This document shows, piece by piece, positions 17,397 through 24,846 of a DNA stretch of 64,000 bases. The DNA is from Prevotella scopos JCM 17725 (GTDB taxonomy: Bacteria > Bacteroidota > Bacteroidia > Bacteroidales > Bacteroidaceae): assembly GCF_018127785.1 (NCBI RefSeq), contig NZ_CP072390.1:1488001-1552000 (forward strand), read 5' to 3'. The notes below the pieces were generated by a model. The model did not search any database and was not told the DNA's origin. It saw nothing but the letters and a program-made list of their open reading frames with translations. The first letter of the stretch is position 1. Every line of letters starts with the position of its first letter. The translations under genes were made by a program, and so were the position numbers.

Positions 17397-17428
17397 GCAA
17401 AGATAGCGTAAACATTGCAAATAAACAA
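17397..17428 (-). promoter_or_regulatory. Promoter of the lipoprotein gene
   Basis: GCAAAGATA at 17397-17405 reads TATCTTTGC on the minus strand (perfect -7). CAA at 17426-17428 gives the -33 TTG with 20 bases between. Confidence 0.65.
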
Positions 17429-17663
17429 GAAATAAAACTACTTTTCAACAGAACTCAACATACATAAATACAAAACTTTACAACTAAAAGTGAGCATTAT
17501 AGCCGATAAAACTTAAATCATATAATCCTCTATTATCATCGTTTTAAACTTAAAAAAGTAAGCGCCTACATCGAATAACCATTAATTACTTTTTAACAGT
17601 ATGACTCTTTTTTAACAACAAGTTGATATCTCCCCCATCATATATTGCATGGCGATTAGCGCT

Positions 17664-17729
17664 CAACACCATTGGTGTTAAGCCTCCGCACCATTGGTGC
17701 TGGGCATGAACACCGATGGTGTTGATGCC
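17664..17729. repeat. 22-bp phased palindrome array, CACCATTGGTG family, copy 1 (3 units)
   Basis: Palindromes CACCATTGGTG, CACCATTGGTG and CACCGATGGTG start at 17667, 17689 and 17711, exactly 22 apart. A weaker unit (TTGCATGGCG) precedes at about 17645 and a half-unit (CACCACTT) follows at 17734. It lies in the 630-base gap between the lipoprotein gene and argS. Confidence 0.88.
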
Positions 17730-17847
17730 TAAACACCACTTCACAGACAATCAACATGACAGCAATCTATCGTTAGAAAGGACTTACACAACCGACTATT
17801 AGCCTTGGTCATAATCTATTACTACATCACCATTTTGCCTTAAAAGT

Positions 17848-17935
17848 AATCATAATTATGAATTCTGAATTATAAATTATGAATTAAAACCAATCATAAT
17901 TATGAATTATGAATTATGAATTATGAATTAACCCC
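17848..17935. repeat. AT-rich direct repeats with about 22-bp repeat length
   Basis: AATCATAATTATGAATT occurs at 17848 and again at 17892, exactly 44 bases apart, and AATTATGAATT cores recur in between and after with 21- and 23-base steps. The right half is also a TGAATTA heptamer run. It may be a worn member of the 22-bp array class, but the spacing is not exact and low complexity could explain it. Confidence 0.6.
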
Positions 17936-17967
17936 TCTCCTCCTGCCGTTATTCGGCTGATTTTCCG

Positions 17968-17976
17968 TAACTTTGC
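17968..17976 (+). promoter_or_regulatory. -7 element of argS
   Basis: TAACTTTGC is a perfect -7 consensus, 24 bases before the ATG at 18000. It covers the TTG at 17973 that would extend the frame upstream, so the ATG start is preferred. Confidence 0.65.
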
Positions 17977-17999
17977 AGGCAGATAAAAAGAAACAAAAG

Positions 18000-19820
18000 A
18001 TGAAGATAGAAGAGCAAATTACCGTTGCTGCACTTGCAGCTGTAAAGGAATTGTATGGAACAGAAGTTCCTGAAAAGATGATTCAGCTGCAGAAGACACG
18101 CAGCGACTTCGAGGGTAACCTCACACTCGTCACCTTCCCATTGCTGAAGACTTCACGCAAGAAGCCTGAAGATACGGCACAGGATTTAGGTGAATACCTG
18201 AAGAAAAACTGTAAGGCTGTGGCTGACTTCAACGTTGTAAAGGGTTTCCTCAACCTCGTTATTGCGCAGGCAGCATGGACAGAGCTGTTGAATGATATCA
18301 ACGCTGACGAGAAGTTTGGCGAGAAGCGTGTGACAGACGAGAGTCCATTGGTGATGATCGAATACTCTTCACCTAACACCAACAAACCACTTCACCTCGG
18401 TCACGTTCGTAACAACCTACTTGGTTGGTCATTGGCACAGATTATGGAGGCTAATGGTAACAAGGTGGTTAAGACGAATATCGTTAATGACCGTGGTATC
18501 CACATCTGTAAGTCTATGTTAGCTTGGCTAAAGTGGGGCAATGGTATCACACCAGAGCAGGCTGGCAAGAAAGGCGACCACTTGATTGGTGACTTCTACG
18601 TACTCTTCGACAAGCACTACAAAGAGGAGTGCAAGCAGTTGCAAGAGCAATATGAGAAGGAGGGATTGACGGCCGAAGAGGCAAAGGAAAAGGCTGAACA
18701 CGAGGCTCCACTGATTAAGGAGGCACACGATATGCTCGTGAAGTGGGAAGCTAACGACCCAGAGATTCGTGCTTTGTGGGAGAAGATGAACAACTGGGTA
18801 TATGCTGGTTTCGACGAGACTTACAAGGCATTAGGCGTTGGTTTCGATAAGATCTACTACGAATCAAGCACCTATCTTGCTGGTAAGAAGAAGGTAGAAG
18901 AGGGTCTTGAGAAGGGACTTTTCATCCGTAAGGAAGACAACTCTGTATGGGCTGACCTCACCAACGAGGGCTTAGATCAGAAGCTCTTGTTGCGTAAGGA
19001 TGGTACATCGGTTTATATGACACAAGATATTGGTACGGCAGAGATGCGTTTCAACGACTTCCCTATCGACAAGATGATTTATGTCGTTGGTAACGAGCAG
19101 AACTATCATTTCCAGGTTCTCTCTATCCTCTTGGACCGTTTAGGCTTCAAGTGGGGTAAAGACCTCGTACACTTCTCATACGGTATGGTTGAATTGCCAA
19201 ATGGTAAGATGAAGAGTCGTGAGGGAACAGTGGTTGATGCAGACGACCTTGTTGCATCAATGATTGAGAATGCAAAGAGTCTTAGCGAGGATAAGGTAAA
19301 CAAACTCGAAGGTATCACAGAGGAAGAGAAGAACGAGATTGCTCGTATCGTGGGTATGGGTGCCTTGAAGTACTTCATCCTTAAAGTTGATGCGCGCAAG
19401 AATATGCTCTTCAACCCAGAGGAGTCTATCGACTTCAATGGTAACACAGGACCATTCATCCAATATACTTACGCACGTATCCGCAGTATCCTTCGTAAGG
19501 CTGAGGCACAGAACATCACCTTGCCAGCATCACTTAACGACGATGCTCCACTCAATGAGAAGGAGATTGCACTCATCCAGAAGCTCAATGACTTCGGTGC
19601 TGCAGTTGCACAGGCTGGTATTGACTATAGCCCAAGTGGTATTGCAAACTATTGCTATGAGTTAACTAAGGAGTTCAACCAGTTCTATCATGACTACAGC
19701 ATCCTCAACGCTGACACTGAAGCAGAGAAGATTACCCGCCTTGTGATTGCCAAGAACGTGGCTAAGGTCATCAAGAATGGTATGGCATTACTCGGTATTG
19801 AAGTGCCTGAGAGGATGTAG
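18000..19820 (+). CDS. argS: Arginine-tRNA ligase
   Basis: A 606-residue class I aminoacyl-tRNA synthetase that charges tRNA-Arg. The adenylation signature is clear: EYSSPNTNKPLHLGHVRNN holds the HIGH motif variant HLGH at about 138. The KMSKS-like loop is the degenerate GKMKSREG (about 400-407) in VELPNGKMKSREG. The N-terminal Arg-S additional domain (residues 1-95) and the C-terminal anticodon-binding DALR domain (about 480-606) are present. The start at 18000 (MKIEEQ) is favoured by the -7 element just upstream. The last base of the stop codon is already the first base of a GC-rich hairpin repeat. Confidence 0.97.
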   Translation: MKIEEQITVAALAAVKELYGTEVPEKMIQLQKTRSDFEGNLTLVTFPLLKTSRKKPEDTAQDLGEYLKKNCKAVADFNVVKGFLNLVIAQAAWTELLNDINADEKFGEKRVTDESPLVMIEYSSPNTNKPLHLGHVRNNLLGWSLAQIMEANGNKVVKTNIVNDRGIHICKSMLAWLKWGNGITPEQAGKKGDHLIGDFYVLFDKHYKEECKQLQEQYEKEGLTAEEAKEKAEHEAPLIKEAHDMLVKWEANDPEIRALWEKMNNWVYAGFDETYKALGVGFDKIYYESSTYLAGKKKVEEGLEKGLFIRKEDNSVWADLTNEGLDQKLLLRKDGTSVYMTQDIGTAEMRFNDFPIDKMIYVVGNEQNYHFQVLSILLDRLGFKWGKDLVHFSYGMVELPNGKMKSREGTVVDADDLVASMIENAKSLSEDKVNKLEGITEEEKNEIARIVGMGALKYFILKVDARKNMLFNPEESIDFNGNTGPFIQYTYARIRSILRKAEAQNITLPASLNDDAPLNEKEIALIQKLNDFGAAVAQAGIDYSPSGIANYCYELTKEFNQFYHDYSILNADTEAEKITRLVIAKNVAKVIKNGMALLGIEVPERM

Positions 19821-19861
19821 CCCCACCCCGACCCTCCCCGAAAGGGGAGGGAGGCAAATAG
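19820..19861 (+). repeat. REP-like GC-rich hairpin, copy R2
   Basis: A 42-base element GCCCCACCCCGACC followed by CCTCCCC-GAAA-GGGGAGG and a tail ending CAAATAG. It starts on the last base of the argS stop. It matches R4 (20844-20885) at 41 of 42 positions. The orientation relative to the upstream gene is the same as for R1, R4 and R5. Confidence 0.88.
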
Positions 19862-19948
19862 GATAAGAAAGGTCATAGTAGCCCTTTTTGAAGAGATGGG
19901 AGGGAAACTAATTGGACAAGGGGGATAAAAGTGAGACTTGCTTAGACT

Positions 19949-20842
19949 ATGTATATCTACGAAACGGCTGATGAGATAGAGTATGAACTGCTGAAAGCAA
20001 ATGCTATCAAGAACAGACAGTATGCTACACAAGCAGAAAACCTACTTTGGTTATACCTAAAAGGAAAACAAAGTGGATATAAGTTTCGTAGACAACATAT
20101 CATCAAACAATACATTGCCGACTTCATCAACCTTAAGTATAAACTTATTGTTGAAATTGATGGTAAGTATCATTTTAATGATGAACAGATTATAAAGGAT
20201 GAGGAACGGACTCGTGACCTTGAGCAATGGGGTTATACAGTCATCCGATTCACTAATGAAGAAATATTCAACCATCGGGAAGAAGTTATCAAGAAGATTA
20301 AAGAAACCATAATGGCAATAGACTCACATAACACGAATCAAGCTATTGGTGCTCAACCAAATACACAGACGACTTCTCAAACAAACACTCAGTCAGCTAT
20401 CCAACCACAGCAGATTGGGGCTTCCCCCCTTTCGGGGGGACCGAGGGGGGCTTGGGCTGTTGACGCCGCTTGCTCTGGCAATCCTGGACCTATGGAGTAT
20501 CAATGTGTTGACCTACAAACAGGTGCGAGAGTATTCCATTTTGGTCCAGTAATGGGAACAAACAATATTGGTGAGTTCCTCGCTATTGTTCATGCTTTGG
20601 CACTGATGGAGAAGCAAGGTATCAAGGATAAGGTTATTTATAGCGACTCTTATAATGCTATCTTATGGGTAAACAAAAAGCGTTGTAAGACTACTTTTGT
20701 CCGCAATGCAGAAACTGAAGAACTCCATCAAATCATTGCTCGTGCAGAACATTGGCTCCAAACGCATAAGGTTACAACACCTATTATAAAGTGGGAAACA
20801 AAGCAGTGGGGTGAGATTCCTGCCGACTTTGGTAGGAAGTAA
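19949..20842 (+). CDS. DUF559 endonuclease-like domain fused to ribonuclease H
   Basis: A 297-residue fusion. Residues 15-112 are a DUF559 / very-short-patch-repair-like nuclease fold: QYIADF, LIVEIDGKYH (catalytic-type E-x-D and His), DEERTRDLEQWGYTVIRFTNEEIF. Residues 125-155 are a Gln/Thr/Asn linker. Residues 156-169 (IGASPLSGGPRGAW) are encoded by an inverted copy of the local GC-rich repeat. Residues 169-297 are RNase H: VDAACSGNPGP (Asp), NNIGEFLAI (Glu), YSDSYNA (Asp) and ADFGRK (Asp), so the catalytic set is complete. The RNase H half would remove RNA from hybrids; the DUF559 half may cut DNA. Two separate genes joined by the repeat is the most direct explanation. Confidence 0.85.
   Translation: MYIYETADEIEYELLKANAIKNRQYATQAENLLWLYLKGKQSGYKFRRQHIIKQYIADFINLKYKLIVEIDGKYHFNDEQIIKDEERTRDLEQWGYTVIRFTNEEIFNHREEVIKKIKETIMAIDSHNTNQAIGAQPNTQTTSQTNTQSAIQPQQIGASPLSGGPRGAWAVDAACSGNPGPMEYQCVDLQTGARVFHFGPVMGTNNIGEFLAIVHALALMEKQGIKDKVIYSDSYNAILWVNKKRCKTTFVRNAETEELHQIIARAEHWLQTHKVTTPIIKWETKQWGEIPADFGRK
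20417..20453 (-). repeat. REP-like GC-rich hairpin, copy R3, inside the DUF559-RNase H gene
   Basis: CCCCCC (20424-20429), loop TTTC, GGGGGG (20434-20439), then ACCGAGGGGGGCTT. This aligns with copy R5 in the same orientation and is inverted relative to R2 and R4. It is read in frame and forms the junction between the two domains of the host gene. Confidence 0.75.
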
Positions 20843-20843
20843 A

Positions 20844-20885
20844 GCCCCACCCCGACCCTCCCCGAAAGGGGAGGGAGACAAATAG
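20844..20885 (+). repeat. REP-like GC-rich hairpin, copy R4
   Basis: A 42-base near-identical copy of R2 (one mismatch), starting one base after the stop of the fusion gene. R2 and R4 therefore bracket the DUF559-RNase H gene as direct repeats about 1 kb apart. Confidence 0.88.
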
Positions 20886-20990
20886 AGGATGGATAGGATA
20901 AAGAGATTATCTTTATCATGATAGTTTTCTACTACTATCTAATATAAACCCTCTTTATGATTACGACGAGGAAGGTCTAAGGAAAATAAT

Positions 20991-21028
20991 AAAAAACTCC
21001 AGTAAGTTTTCACTTACTGGAGTTTTTT
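20991..21028. terminator. Bidirectional terminator between the fusion gene and fabI
   Basis: A perfect 16-bp palindrome (AAAAAACTCCAGTAAG at 20991-21006, complement at 21013-21028) with a six-base loop. The A and T runs at its ends suit both convergent transcripts. Confidence 0.88.
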
Positions 21029-21070
21029 CTATTGTTCTTCTCAAAACTACTTTCCAAACCATAGGCGAAT

Positions 21071-21108
21071 TTGCCTCCCTCCCCCTTCGGGGAGGGTCGG
21101 GGTGGGGC
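21071..21108 (-). repeat. REP-like GC-rich hairpin, copy R5
   Basis: Minus-strand copy of the R2/R4 element, beginning four bases after the fabI stop. Read in the direction of fabI it has the same orientation as the others have to their genes. Confidence 0.85.
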
Positions 21109-21112
21109 TTTC

Positions 21113-21970
21113 TTATCCGTAGATAATCTTACCGTTCTCGTCCTTATACTCATCGAGCCCCTTCTCGTATGTAGCCATAGCGCGGAGGCTCATACCTACA
21201 TTTGAGAAACCACCATCGTGGTAGAGGTTCTGCATTGTCACCTTACGAGTGAGGTCAGAGAACATTACGATACAATAGTCAGCACACTCATCAGCACTTG
21301 CGTTACCCAATGGAGACATACGATCAGCAAAGTCGAAGAGCTTATCCATACCCTTCACACCTGAACCAGCAGTTGTCATTGTAGGCGACTGAGAGATTGT
21401 ATTGATACGTACATGCTTCTCACGACCATAAATATAACCGAAGCTACGACCAATACTCTCCAATAAAGCCTTAGCATCAGCCATATCATTGTAACCGTAG
21501 AAGGTACGCTGAGCAGCTACGTAAGAGAGTGCAAGGATTGAACCATACTCATTGATAGCATCAAGTTTCTTAGCACTCTGAATCATCTTGTGGAATGATA
21601 CCGCAGAGATATCCAATGTAGTGTCAAGCATCTTGTAGTCCAAGTCATCATATGTACGATGCTTACGCACGTTTGGAGACATACCAATAGAGTGTAGAAC
21701 GAAGTCGATCTTACCACCCAAAACCTCCATTGAGCGCTTGAATACGTTCTCCAAGTCCTCAACGTTTGTTGCGTCAGCAGGAATAACCTCGCAGTTTAAC
21801 TTCTCAGACAGTGCATTTACTGTACCCATTCTTACTGCGATTGGAGTATTTGACAAAGTGATCATTGCACCTTCCTCAACTGCTCTTTCAGCCACTTTCC
21901 ATGCAATTGACATCTCGTTGAGGGCTCCAAAAATAATACCTCTTTTACCTTTTAATAAGTTGTAACTCAT
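21113..21970 (-). CDS. fabI: Enoyl-[acyl-carrier-protein] reductase (NADH)
   Basis: A 285-residue short-chain dehydrogenase-type enzyme that performs the last reduction of each fatty-acid elongation cycle and is the target of triclosan-like inhibitors. FabI traits are visible: the cofactor loop GALNEMSIAW (15-24), the region LHSIGMSP (92-99), and the Tyr-x6-Lys catalytic pair at Tyr160 and Lys167 in YNDMADAK. Length is slightly above the E. coli protein (262) because of a longer C-terminus. A -7 element lies just upstream (21984-21991), giving a very short leader. Confidence 0.96.
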   Translation of the reverse strand: MSYNLLKGKRGIIFGALNEMSIAWKVAERAVEEGAMITLSNTPIAVRMGTVNALSEKLNCEVIPADATNVEDLENVFKRSMEVLGGKIDFVLHSIGMSPNVRKHRTYDDLDYKMLDTTLDISAVSFHKMIQSAKKLDAINEYGSILALSYVAAQRTFYGYNDMADAKALLESIGRSFGYIYGREKHVRINTISQSPTMTTAGSGVKGMDKLFDFADRMSPLGNASADECADYCIVMFSDLTRKVTMQNLYHDGGFSNVGMSLRAMATYEKGLDEYKDENGKIIYG

Positions 21971-21983
21971 AATCTTCGTTATT

Positions 21984-21991
21984 CAAATTTA
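21984..21991 (-). promoter_or_regulatory. -7 element of fabI
   Basis: CAAATTTA on the plus strand reads TAAATTTG, 14 bases before the ATG at 21970. The following 230 bases to the CATG array hold no gene-like frame. Confidence 0.5.
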
Positions 21992-22221
21992 GGTGTAAAG
22001 GTAAGCAAAAAAGGTTGATTTGCCAAGAAAACACACATAAATTACATCTAAATGCTATCCATAAATGACAATTTGCACCTTTTCACATTCCCTCACAAGC
22101 CGAACTAAGCAAAATACATCACCCTCATTTCAAACCATCCTAAGCCTATTTTCAACTTCTCAGAACTATCAATATTCAAAAGACTTTCCCCTTCTTTCAC
22201 CATCAGAATTATCCTTTCTCA

Positions 22222-22309
22222 AATTATTTTCATGAAAAAAAATATTTTTCTTCATGAACATAAATATTTCTTTTCATGAAAATAAATTCTTCTTGTCGTG
22301 AAAATAATT
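22222..22309. repeat. 22-bp phased palindrome array, CATG family, copy 2 (4 units)
   Basis: Four 22-base units start at 22222, 22244, 22266 and 22288 with central CATG, CATG, CATG and CGTG at 22231, 22253, 22275 and 22297. Unit order and flank bases follow copy 1 (13074-13161) closely: first units share AATTATTTTCATG, last units share TCTTCTT and end GAAAATAATT. It lies upstream of fabI and downstream of the DUF2238 gene. Confidence 0.9.
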
Positions 22310-22431
22310 CCGAAGTGATAATTATCTGTAGTTACACAGCAATGCTTTCTAATTAATTCAAGGCGTAAAATCTATTTTTATTTTATGCCCATAAGCCTAT
22401 TCAGCGACGTAACCTTTCATCTCTGTTTGTC

Positions 22432-23052
22432 CTATTTACCCCTTCTAACAAGGCTACGAACAGCATATACAAGGAACATTCCAGTAGAGCCAAACAGTGC
22501 CAAAGCCATATCCTTCTGCGCATCCCACATGTCACCTTGCTGACCATTGTAATAATCAGCCTCCTCTGCGGTCATGACTATCGTCAGTAACCATTCAAAT
22601 AGCTCGTAAATCAAACTACCCGTTTGAATCATCATCCATGCCATCACAACAGCAACAAACGACTGATGTTTTACCCATTTCCGACAAAGATAGACGAAGT
22701 AAGGGAACAACAATGCCCCAAAAGAAAAGTGTACTAACCGATCATAATGATTACGTGGGTCATGGAAGAAACCTTTTTCAACCAAACCTAACGATACAGC
22801 CCACTCCTTATAAGGAACGTAAGAATAAATGTAACGTGCTCCAATAACATGAAGCAGCGTAAAACCAACAATACCAATAAACGCCGACATTGGAAGTTGT
22901 TTCCTAAAGACATCCATCGTCAGCGGTATCAGCAACAGCACAGTACCGATATGCTGCAGCGTCTGCTCATTCGGATAGATTGGATGAATACAAGTTATAA
23001 CCGTCACAATCACTACCAACAGAACAAGCATCAGTTTCGTTTTATCTATCAT
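22432..23052 (-). CDS. DUF2238 (YjdF-type) integral membrane protein
   Basis: A 206-residue protein with about six membrane helices. The conserved core of the DUF2238 family is present: the NHYDRLVHFSFG block near 100-111 (with DRxxHF), then GSLIYELFEW (about 145-154) and the QGDMWDAQKDMALALFGS region near 170-187. These polar residues within membranes suggest a metal or lipid substrate site, but no function is established. A -7 element (TATCTTTG, complement of 23086-23093) is about 34 bases upstream. It is a single-gene unit. Confidence 0.85.
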   Translation of the reverse strand: MIDKTKLMLVLLVVIVTVITCIHPIYPNEQTLQHIGTVLLLIPLTMDVFRKQLPMSAFIGIVGFTLLHVIGARYIYSYVPYKEWAVSLGLVEKGFFHDPRNHYDRLVHFSFGALLFPYFVYLCRKWVKHQSFVAVVMAWMMIQTGSLIYELFEWLLTIVMTAEEADYYNGQQGDMWDAQKDMALALFGSTGMFLVYAVRSLVRRGK

Positions 23053-23085
23053 TTTGCAATTTTATTCTATACAATATCTGAAGGA

Positions 23086-23093
23086 CAAAGATA
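23086..23093 (-). promoter_or_regulatory. -7 element of the DUF2238 gene
   Basis: CAAAGATA on the plus strand reads TATCTTTG on the minus strand. No good -33 partner is visible. Confidence 0.4.
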
Positions 23094-23175
23094 AGTCTTT
23101 TTTTTATAGATTTGGTAATATCCAATTATTATTTACCAAAAGACGACACTCGATTTTGATATCTGAATAAAAAAA

Positions 23176-23219
23176 TGGATTACAAAATGATAATAAAATA
23201 TTATCAAATCTGTAATCCA
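23176..23219 (-). terminator. Terminator of the phosphoesterase gene
   Basis: Outer arms TGGATTACA (23176-23184) and TGTAATCCA (23211-23219) enclose an inner pair TGATAATA / TATTATCA. On the minus strand the stem is followed by a T run (complement of the A run at 23169-23175). Confidence 0.75.
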
Positions 23220-23251
23220 CATAAAACCTATATTTAACCTAAAAGAAGAAT

Positions 23252-24409
23252 CTATTTCATTAGGAACGTGAAATGCTTCTTATCCTTACCATTAAGTCCC
23301 ACATAATCCACCTCCATCTTGCCGTTTGCAATACGACATAACAAATAGGTGTTATTACTATTAACCAAGTTAGGGAAGTTTATTATCTCATTTGGTTTCT
23401 GATAGCCAAAGGCATGAAGATGACCGGAAAGCATAACAGACACATTCATCTTATTAAGTTCTGGTGTCAATGTTTCCTGCATGTGATATGGACCATGCCA
23501 GTTCTCAAGTGTTGGTGGCATGTGCGAAAACACAACCAATGGGTATTTACCCACTTTCTTCTCCTCTCGAAGTTGACGCAACCAACGAGCCTGCTCAACA
23601 CGATATTGATCATAATCTACAATGCCACTATATTCTATATCCTCATCAGGCTTATCCTCTCCAGAGTCTATGAACAAGAAATCAACACCTGCTACATGTT
23701 GTAGACGATAGTATTTACCTGAATTAGTCGGGAAATAACGATAGAGATAATCAGCAAACTGACCACGGAGTTCATGATTTCCACGATTGAAGAATAAAGG
23801 AGTATGAGTAGCAAACATGCTCACACAAGTATCCAAATAAGCCTCCATCATGTGTTGCTGACTTCTCAAACGATTTGACATATCGCCATTAAGCAGCACA
23901 AAATCAAGTTTTTTGAAGTCGATATTCTTACATAAATCCTTCATAAACTTGGCACGTTCATGAATATCATTTAGTACTAAGAATGTTATTTCACGTGATT
24001 GTGCAGGGAAGGTTGTAAACTCATGAGGTTTTCCACGCCATACATCAGTACAAGCTGTCTTACCAAATGTCACCCAATCATCATAACGCCACTCAGCAAC
24101 TTCCTGTGTGAAAACGCGGTAACGATATTTTGTATTAGGCTTTAAACCTTCAATATGAACGCGGTGAACACTATCGGTGAGCACCTTACGCCCCTCAAGA
24201 ATATCATAATAACGAGGACGAGCCTTACCATAGAAATGGTCAGGGCCATCTGGTGCTATCTCAACCCACGCCTTTCCAGGCTTGTCTGTCACCCAAACAA
24301 TTGTAACACTTGTACTATCCATGTCGCAAATCCAAGGGCCATGAGTTACCTCAATGCCCTTGGCACTAAATGAAAGCAGCAACAATAAACCTAACAATAA
24401 ATGTTTCAT
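23252..24409 (-). CDS. Exported metallophosphoesterase with N-terminal fibronectin-like (purple acid phosphatase-type) domain
   Basis: A 385-residue protein with a signal peptide (1-18). Residues about 20-130 form a fibronectin type III-like domain of the purple acid phosphatase N-terminal type, with TSVTIVWVTDKPG and LKPNTKYRYRV. The catalytic calcineurin-like domain follows with all metal-binding motifs: LNDIHER (D-x-H), LNGDMSN (GD), NRGNHE (GNH), FSHMPP and LSGHLHAFG (GHxH). It should be a periplasmic or outer-membrane phosphomonoesterase or diesterase that recovers phosphate; the substrate is unknown. It has its own terminator. Confidence 0.88.
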   Translation of the reverse strand: MKHLLLGLLLLLSFSAKGIEVTHGPWICDMDSTSVTIVWVTDKPGKAWVEIAPDGPDHFYGKARPRYYDILEGRKVLTDSVHRVHIEGLKPNTKYRYRVFTQEVAEWRYDDWVTFGKTACTDVWRGKPHEFTTFPAQSREITFLVLNDIHERAKFMKDLCKNIDFKKLDFVLLNGDMSNRLRSQQHMMEAYLDTCVSMFATHTPLFFNRGNHELRGQFADYLYRYFPTNSGKYYRLQHVAGVDFLFIDSGEDKPDEDIEYSGIVDYDQYRVEQARWLRQLREEKKVGKYPLVVFSHMPPTLENWHGPYHMQETLTPELNKMNVSVMLSGHLHAFGYQKPNEIINFPNLVNSNNTYLLCRIANGKMEVDYVGLNGKDKKHFTFLMK

Positions 24410-24676
24410 CTACTTTTACTTAAAATCATTAATCGTTTTTCCTAAAAAAGAATCTATAAATAATACGCAAGACAGCATACAAAGTACTATATTTTATACA
24501 ACTTTTTTGATATAAAAAGGTCACTGCACAATCAGCCACAACTATTATACTGGCTTTTCCTCACAAACAAATAGAACTTTATATACCATCATTTCGTATT
24601 AAAGCTGTCCAATATAAGTCCGTCCTAACGCAAAGTTTAATCTCCTTTGGAGACATCCTGCATTATGCTTAACCCT

Positions 24677-24720
24677 CCGCACCATTGGTGTTAACCACAA
24701 ACACCAATGGTGCTGGGCAA
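24677..24720. repeat. 22-bp phased palindrome array, CACCATTGGTG family, copy 2 (2 units)
   Basis: CACCATTGGTG starts at 24680 and CACCAATGGTG at 24702, 22 apart. A weaker GCATTATGC lies one step upstream (about 24660). The surrounding 437-base gap between the phosphoesterase and the GH3 gene shows no coding frame. Confidence 0.82.
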
Positions 24721-24846
24721 CAACACAACTATAGAAGATGATATGTGAGTCTCTTGAATATCATTATAACCCATCATACTATAAGCCACCAAAGATGAAC
24801 CTATACATAAGAACCTTACCGAACAATTCCTTTACGCTTCTTTTAT

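Noticed and set aside
17848..17935. Exact 22-bp array of the TGAATTA type
   Set aside because: The steps alternate 21 and 23 and the sequence is low complexity, so it is listed only as an approximate repeat.
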